In this document: positions 46,926 to 51,176 of the stretch, in pieces | Layout: the number at the start of each line of letters is the position of its first letter | Position numbering within the stretch: the stretch's first letter is position 1 | Source of the DNA: Candidatus Tayloriibacteriota bacterium | GTDB taxonomy: Bacteria > Patescibacteriota > Minisyncoccia > Phycocordibacterales > PALSA-1337 | Length of the DNA stretch: 51,176 nucleotides | Assembly: GCA_028286665.1 (NCBI GenBank) | Contig: JAQBRD010000019.1 | Span: 1 to 51,176 of the forward strand | Reading direction: 5' to 3' | The notes under the pieces: generated by a model | Told to the model about the DNA's origin: nothing | Databases searched by the model: none | Seen by the model: the letters and a program-made list of their open reading frames with translations, nothing else | Translations under genes and position numbers: made by a program

Positions 46926-46931
46926 AGTATA
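46926..46931 (-). promoter_or_regulatory. -10 box of the DUF4446 gene, leaderless layout
   Basis: Minus strand TATACT at 46931-46926, 6 nt (ACGGAC) before the ATG at 46919. Confidence 0.5.
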
Positions 46932-46975
46932 AGAGATTTGTTGCAGATGCGCCATATTTGTTCTAGTGTATAGCT

Positions 46976-48214
46976 ATGTTGCGACACATTTTCGGCCGAT
47001 CTGGCAAAGAGGCCGGCAAAAAAAGAATATATCTCGACCATGCTTCGCTCACGCCGATCGATCCTGCGGTTCAAAGGGAAGTCAATCGCTATAGCAGCGA
47101 AAAATTCATGAATCCTTCATCGATCCATGCGCAGGGAACTGCGGCGGGGAAAGCGCTTCTCGAAGCGCGGCATGCCTGCGCCGCTCTGATCGGCGCGCAT
47201 GCCGATGAGATCGTCTTCGCCGGCAGCGGCACCGAGGCGAATAATCTTGCGATACTCGGCGCAGCAAGAAACGCTGCCGAGAATCAGTTCCTTGCCGGGC
47301 AGCTCGCCGGCAAGAAACCGCATGTGATCGTGAGTGCCATCGAGCATGCGTCAGTCCTGAAGACAGCGATAGCACTGCACAGTTCCGGAGCCGTCGAACT
47401 CAGCCTCGCTCCTGTCGATGCGAATGGCGTCGTCATCCTCTCTGAATTCAAGAAGCTGCTCTGCAAGGAAACCGTGCTCGTTTCGATCATGATGACGAAT
47501 AACGAGATCGGCACCATTCAGCCGATCCGAGAAACCATCAAGGCTGTCCGGCATCATCGCAAGACATCAGGCTTGCTCGCAGTGTCGGATGCCGCATATC
47601 CGCTCGTGCATACTGATGCATGTCAGGCTGCACTCTATGAAAAGCTCGATATGGAAAAGCTCGGCGTCGATATGCTCACGCTCGATGCCCATAAAGTCTT
47701 CGGTCCTCGGGGCATCGGCATGCTGTATGTTCGCCGAAAGACGCCGGTCTCTCCGATCATCTACGGCGGAGATCAGGAGCGGGGACTGCGTTCCGGAACT
47801 GAGAATATTCCTGGAATCATGGGTTTCGCGCATGCGCTCAAGCTCGCAGCAGAAATGCGCGAAAAGGAAACTGCGCGCATGCTCGAGTTGCGCGACTATT
47901 TCGCTGTCGGCCTTCGCAGGATCGATCCGGCCATTTCAATCAATGCTGAGAATGCTGATCGAACGCCGCATATTCTCAATGTCTCTATTCCGGGAATCGA
48001 TGCGGAGTTCTTCATATTGCAGCTCGATGCTGCAGGGATATCCTGTTCGACGAAAAGTTCCTGCCTCAGCATGGATGACGAGTCATATGTGCTTTCGTCG
48101 ATCGGCATAGATAGCAAGAGCAGCGTCAGATTCTCTTTCGGAAGGACGACGACGAAGGACGAATTGAAGCAAGCGCTCGCAGCCATTGACTACCTGCTCA
48201 AAAAATCATTATAA
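46976..48214 (+). CDS. Cysteine desulfurase (NifS/IscS family)
   Basis: 412 residues, PLP-dependent aminotransferase class V fold. It takes sulfur from cysteine for Fe-S clusters or tRNA thiolation. Seen: IYLDHASLTPIDPAV, NPSSIHAQGTAAGK, GSGTEANNLAILG, SAIEHASVLK, TDACQAA, the PLP Lys in LDAHKVFGPRGIG, RSGTENIPGIMGFA, and the active-site Cys in CSTKSSCLS. The Cys loop is short, as in class I IscS-like enzymes. No iscU or mnmA is next to it. TrhO, another tRNA-modifying gene, is 650 bp upstream on the same strand. Confidence 0.92.
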   Translation: MLRHIFGRSGKEAGKKRIYLDHASLTPIDPAVQREVNRYSSEKFMNPSSIHAQGTAAGKALLEARHACAALIGAHADEIVFAGSGTEANNLAILGAARNAAENQFLAGQLAGKKPHVIVSAIEHASVLKTAIALHSSGAVELSLAPVDANGVVILSEFKKLLCKETVLVSIMMTNNEIGTIQPIRETIKAVRHHRKTSGLLAVSDAAYPLVHTDACQAALYEKLDMEKLGVDMLTLDAHKVFGPRGIGMLYVRRKTPVSPIIYGGDQERGLRSGTENIPGIMGFAHALKLAAEMREKETARMLELRDYFAVGLRRIDPAISINAENADRTPHILNVSIPGIDAEFFILQLDAAGISCSTKSSCLSMDDESYVLSSIGIDSKSSVRFSFGRTTTKDELKQALAAIDYLLKKSL

Positions 48215-48227
48215 TAGGGCATCTGCC

Positions 48228-49055
48228 ATGGAAGAACTTACCAAACAACAAATCGTCCTCGTCACGCTCCTCGTGAGCTTCGTCACCTCGATCGCTACGG
48301 GCATCGTCACTGTTTCACTTATGGACCAGGCGCCTCGAGGCGTGACTCAGACGATCAATAGGGTGGTCGAACACACTATCGAGCGAGTAGTCCCGAATCA
48401 GAGCGCTTCAGCATCGGATGCTGCCTCTGGCGGAAACTCGATGACTGCAGTGATCAGCGTGCAGGACCAGCTTGCAGATGCGGTCGACCGCAGCTCGAAG
48501 AGCCTCGTCCGGATCAAGAAGATCAGCGACGACGGAACGCCTGATAAGGTGACGGGATTCGGCATCGTCGTCTCGAGGGATGGGGTGATCGTGACTGACA
48601 AATCGACGATCTCGCTCCTCGGCTCATATGTTGCAGTCTTCTCGGATGACATCGAATTGCCGATACAGCTGTTCCAGTCACAGAACGAAGGCGATATCGC
48701 ATTCCTCGTCGCGCGGCCGAAGGCCGGCAGCCGCGCGACATCGACTCCCGTCGCAGGACAATTCCAGCCGGTTTCGCTCGCCGCCGCTCCGCTCCGTCTC
48801 GGGGAAACCGTATTCGCGATCGGCGGCGAGAAGTCATTGCGGCTCGTGCAGGGCTTCGTCGCGACGGATGAGACTTCGAAAGTAATCCAGACATCGATCA
48901 ATGCGAAAAGCGTCATGGTCGGCAGCCCTATCATCAATTCGAAAGGGGAATTCGTCGGAATGAAGACTGCTTCATTCGACGAAGGGGATTCCGCTTCATT
49001 CTATCCGCTGTCGCTCATTAGGAGCGCTATCCCGAAGGAAGGCACATTCAAGTAA
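48228..49055 (+). CDS. Trypsin-like domain protein with degenerate active site
   Basis: 275 residues from the ATG at 48228. One N-terminal membrane helix (about 7-27, QIVLVTLLVSFVTSIATGIV), a stalk, then an HtrA/S1C-like beta-barrel: VRIKKISDDG, GFGIVVSRDGVIVTDKS, NEGDIAFLVA, AIGGEKSLRLVQGFV and SVMVGSPIINSKGEFVGM. The place of the catalytic His (usually TNxHV) reads TDKS; the Asp in DIAFL remains; the Ser loop is VGSPI, where GNSGGP is usual. It is thus probably a non-catalytic surface or scaffold protein. No PDZ domain. TATAAT lies 12 nt upstream. clpB follows. Confidence 0.75.
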   Translation: MEELTKQQIVLVTLLVSFVTSIATGIVTVSLMDQAPRGVTQTINRVVEHTIERVVPNQSASASDAASGGNSMTAVISVQDQLADAVDRSSKSLVRIKKISDDGTPDKVTGFGIVVSRDGVIVTDKSTISLLGSYVAVFSDDIELPIQLFQSQNEGDIAFLVARPKAGSRATSTPVAGQFQPVSLAAAPLRLGETVFAIGGEKSLRLVQGFVATDETSKVIQTSINAKSVMVGSPIINSKGEFVGMKTASFDEGDSASFYPLSLIRSAIPKEGTFK

Positions 49056-49088
49056 CGCATTAGCAGCCTTTTAATTCACCATACAACC

Positions 49089-51176
49089 ATGCCTCCATTC
49101 AAAGACTTTACAACAAAAGCGAAGGAAGCTCTTCGGCGGGCACATGAGCTCGCCATCGAACGCGGACAGAACCATGTGAATCCGCTGCATCTTCTCTGCG
49201 CCCTCATTCTTCAGGAGGAGAGCATGGTCACCTCTATTCTCGACAAGCTCGAAATCGACACGATGATGCTCACCGATCTCATCCTCGAGAACATCGAGGC
49301 TCCCGAGTCGACGAATGTGCTCTCGCCTTCATATCAGATCTACCTCACGCCTGAGCTCGCTGCGATCCTCGAGAACGCAGGCAAGGTCGCCGCCTCGCTC
49401 AAGGACACGTTCATATCGACGGAACATCTCTTCGTGGCGGTCTTTGACGCAGCCGGTCAGGCGCGCGACATCCTCGCCCGATTCAAGATCACCCGAGCCA
49501 GCGTGCTCCAGGTAATCGAAGAGCTCCGCAGTTCGGACATTTCAGCCGAAGGGAAGCCGAAGCAGTTCCGCACCCTCGCAAAATACGCCCGCTCGCTCAC
49601 CAAGCTCGCGAAGGACAACAAGCTTGATCCGGTCATCGGCCGCGATACGGAGATCCTCCGCGTCATTCAGATCCTTTCGCGCCGAACGAAGAATAACCCG
49701 ATCCTCATCGGAGAAGCCGGAGTCGGAAAGACCGCCATCGTCGAAGGCCTTGCGATCCGCATGGCGCAGGGCGACGTTCCCGAATCATTGAAGGACAAGG
49801 AGCTCGTCTCGCTCGATATCGGCTCGCTCATCGCCGGAACGAAATACCGCGGAGAATTCGAAGAGCGCCTCAAGAACATCCTCAAGGAAATCGAACGGTC
49901 AGACGGCAAAATCATTCTGTTCGTGGATGAAATCCACACGATCGTCGGAGCCGGCGCAAGCGAAGGATCGATGGATGCTTCGAACATGCTCAAGCCTGCG
50001 CTCGCCCGCGGAGATCTCCGCACGATCGGAGCCACGACCATCAAGGAATACCAGAAGCATATCGAAAAGGATCCTGCGCTCACTCGACGTTTCCAGCCGG
50101 TATACGTGAATGAGCCATCGCTCGATGATGCCATTTCAATCCTCCGAGGACTCAAGGAGAAATACGAGCTGTATCACGGAGTCCACATCACGGACGATGC
50201 GATCGTCGCGGCTGTAAACCTTTCGGTGCGCTACATCAGCGACCGATTCCTCCCAGACAAAGTCGTCGACCTCATCGACGAGGCTGCAGCTGCGCTCAAG
50301 ATTTCGCTTGAGAACATGCCTCCTGAACTCGAGATGACCCGCCGCAAGATCATGCGCCTCGAAATCGAACGCGAAGCATTGAAGAAGGAAACCTCGAAGG
50401 AATCGAAGGCCCGTACTTCCAAGATCGAAGAAGAAATCGCTAATCTCAAGGAAGGCACCTCCGAGCTCGAGCTCAAATGGAAGAATGAGAAAGATACGAT
50501 CGTAAGCATCAAGCAGATCAAGAAAGACCTCGAAGCGCTCCGCGTTGAAGCTGAAAATGCCGAAATGCGCGCGGATCTCGCAAAGGCAGCAGAGATCAGA
50601 TACGGAAAGATTCCAGCTCTCGAAAAAGACCTCGAAGCGAAATCAAAGCGCCTGAAGAAGCTTCAGGCTTCGCGACGCATCCTCAAGGAGGAAGTCACTG
50701 AGCAGGACATCGCAGACGTCGTCTCGCGATGGACGGGCATTCCTGTTTCGAGGATGATGGAAGAAGAGATGAAGAAGCTCGGCCGAATGGAAGACGAGCT
50801 CAAGCAGCGCCTCGTGGGACAAGATGAAGCGGTGAAGAAGATTTCGGATACGATCAAGCGTTCTCGCGCAGGCATCGCGGATCCGAATCGTCCGATCGGC
50901 TCGTTCATATTCCTCGGACCTACCGGCGTCGGAAAGACCGAGCTCACGAAGACGCTTGCAGAGTTTCTTTTCAATGACGACAAGGCGCTCATCCGCGTCG
51001 ACATGTCTGAATTCATGGAGAAGCATTCGGTATCGCGGCTCGTCGGCGCGCCTCCGGGCTACGTCGGCCATGATGAGGGCGGCGGTCTCACCGAGCTCGT
51101 CCGTCATCGACCGTACTCAGTCATCCTCTTCGACGAGATCGAAAAGGCGCATCCCGACGTCTTCAACATCCTGCTC
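49089..51176 (+). CDS. clpB: ATP-dependent disaggregase ClpB, 3'-truncated by the window edge
   Basis: 696 codons are visible with no stop; the gene runs off the window. ClpB is a hexameric AAA+ machine that pulls proteins out of aggregates with DnaK. Order seen: Clp N-domain ([20 protein letters not shown]), linker, NBD1 with Walker A GEAGVGKT at 208-215 and Walker [10 protein letters not shown], a ClpB-type coiled-coil middle domain (about 410-530), then NBD2 with GPTGVGKT at 610-617. The long middle domain separates ClpB from ClpA, and the lack of a short UVR-type insert separates it from ClpC. No CIRCE-like repeat was seen upstream. Confidence 0.93.
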   Translation, partial: MPPFKDFTTKAKEALRRAHELAIERGQNHVNPLHLLCALILQEESMVTSILDKLEIDTMMLTDLILENIEAPESTNVLSPSYQIYLTPELAAILENAGKVAASLKDTFISTEHLFVAVFDAAGQARDILARFKITRASVLQVIEELRSSDISAEGKPKQFRTLAKYARSLTKLAKDNKLDPVIGRDTEILRVIQILSRRTKNNPILIGEAGVGKTAIVEGLAIRMAQGDVPESLKDKELVSLDIGSLIAGTKYRGEFEERLKNILKEIERSDGKIILFVDEIHTIVGAGASEGSMDASNMLKPALARGDLRTIGATTIKEYQKHIEKDPALTRRFQPVYVNEPSLDDAISILRGLKEKYELYHGVHITDDAIVAAVNLSVRYISDRFLPDKVVDLIDEAAAALKISLENMPPELEMTRRKIMRLEIEREALKKETSKESKARTSKIEEEIANLKEGTSELELKWKNEKDTIVSIKQIKKDLEALRVEAENAEMRADLAKAAEIRYGKIPALEKDLEAKSKRLKKLQASRRILKEEVTEQDIADVVSRWTGIPVSRMMEEEMKKLGRMEDELKQRLVGQDEAVKKISDTIKRSRAGIADPNRPIGSFIFLGPTGVGKTELTKTLAEFLFNDDKALIRVDMSEFMEKHSVSRLVGAPPGYVGHDEGGGLTELVRHRPYSVILFDEIEKAHPDVFNILL

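Noticed and set aside
1-51176. TGA read as glycine (code 25), as in some candidate phyla
   Set aside because: Full-length family proteins end at TGA here (for example the NUDIX protein at 17250), and long genes have no in-frame TGA.

Overview
The window looks like a chromosomal segment of a Patescibacteria (Candidate Phyla Radiation) bacterium, most likely of the Parcubacteria group. The reasons are: a reduced division cluster (mraZ, rsmH, ftsL-like, ftsI-like, murF) placed among unrelated genes; a DUF4446 membrane protein; many lineage-orphan proteins, one of 1525 residues; a UvrC without its C-terminal helix-hairpin-helix part; and few Shine-Dalgarno sites. TGA is used as an ordinary stop, so code 11 applies and the Gracilibacteria/Absconditabacteria code does not. 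The taxonomic call is inference from gene content. By eye the bulk of the window is about half G+C with C-ending codons; two patches (about 6.35-7.5 kb and 33.1-34.8 kb) are clearly A+T-richer.

Layout. 0-6 kb: the end of an unknown gene, then mraZ-rsmH-ftsL-PBP-murF behind a promoter that carries phased MraZ-like boxes and two DnaA-box-like sites. 6-8.3 kb: a 143-bp stem-enclosed structure, tRNA-Glu(CTC), a tRNA-linked repeat, two A+T-rich orphan genes and a 2-oxoglutarate/Fe(II) oxygenase. 8.4-16 kb: orphan and membrane genes (a minus-strand 64-aa gene with its own promoter and terminator, a Cys-rich repeat protein, a methyltransferase, a UMF1-type transporter, and a divergent winged-helix regulator/substrate-binding protein pair). 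15.9-18.5 kb: cytochrome b5-like protein, DoxX, NUDIX, GT2 glycosyltransferase and cold-shock protein. 18.6-31.8 kb: uvrB, a lipoprotein, a double-receiver protein, uvrA, a 1420-aa repeat surface protein and uvrC. 31.8-34.8 kb: ddl, then tRNA-Ala(TGC) and a methyltransferase gene bracketed by two copies of the tRNA-linked repeat. 34.9-41 kb: a NahK/APH-type kinase, then a coupled pair of a 56-aa coiled-coil protein and the 1525-aa protein with a C-terminal nucleotidyltransferase domain. 41-51 kb: a half-length asparaginase, a ParB/sulfiredoxin-like protein, guanylate kinase, a VanY-type carboxypeptidase, trhO, DUF4446, cysteine desulfurase, a degenerate trypsin-like protein and the first 696 codons of clpB.

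How the genes fit together. MurF, Ddl, the transpeptidase and the VanY-like peptidase make and trim peptidoglycan; rsmH, ftsL and mraZ link this to division. UvrA, UvrB and UvrC give a complete if shortened excision-repair set. The 2OG oxygenase, TrhO, cytochrome b5 and DoxX suggest exposure to oxygen. Neither tRNA encodes CCA.

The strongest unexplained signals are: (i) a repeat family downstream of tRNA genes whose variable part is complementary to the T-arm of the tRNA it follows, and which flanks an A+T-rich methyltransferase gene; (ii) a recurrent promoter layout in which a -10 hexamer lies exactly 6 nt before the ATG, predicting leaderless mRNAs; (iii) the 1525-aa nucleotidyltransferase protein; and (iv) the 5970-6112 nested structure.
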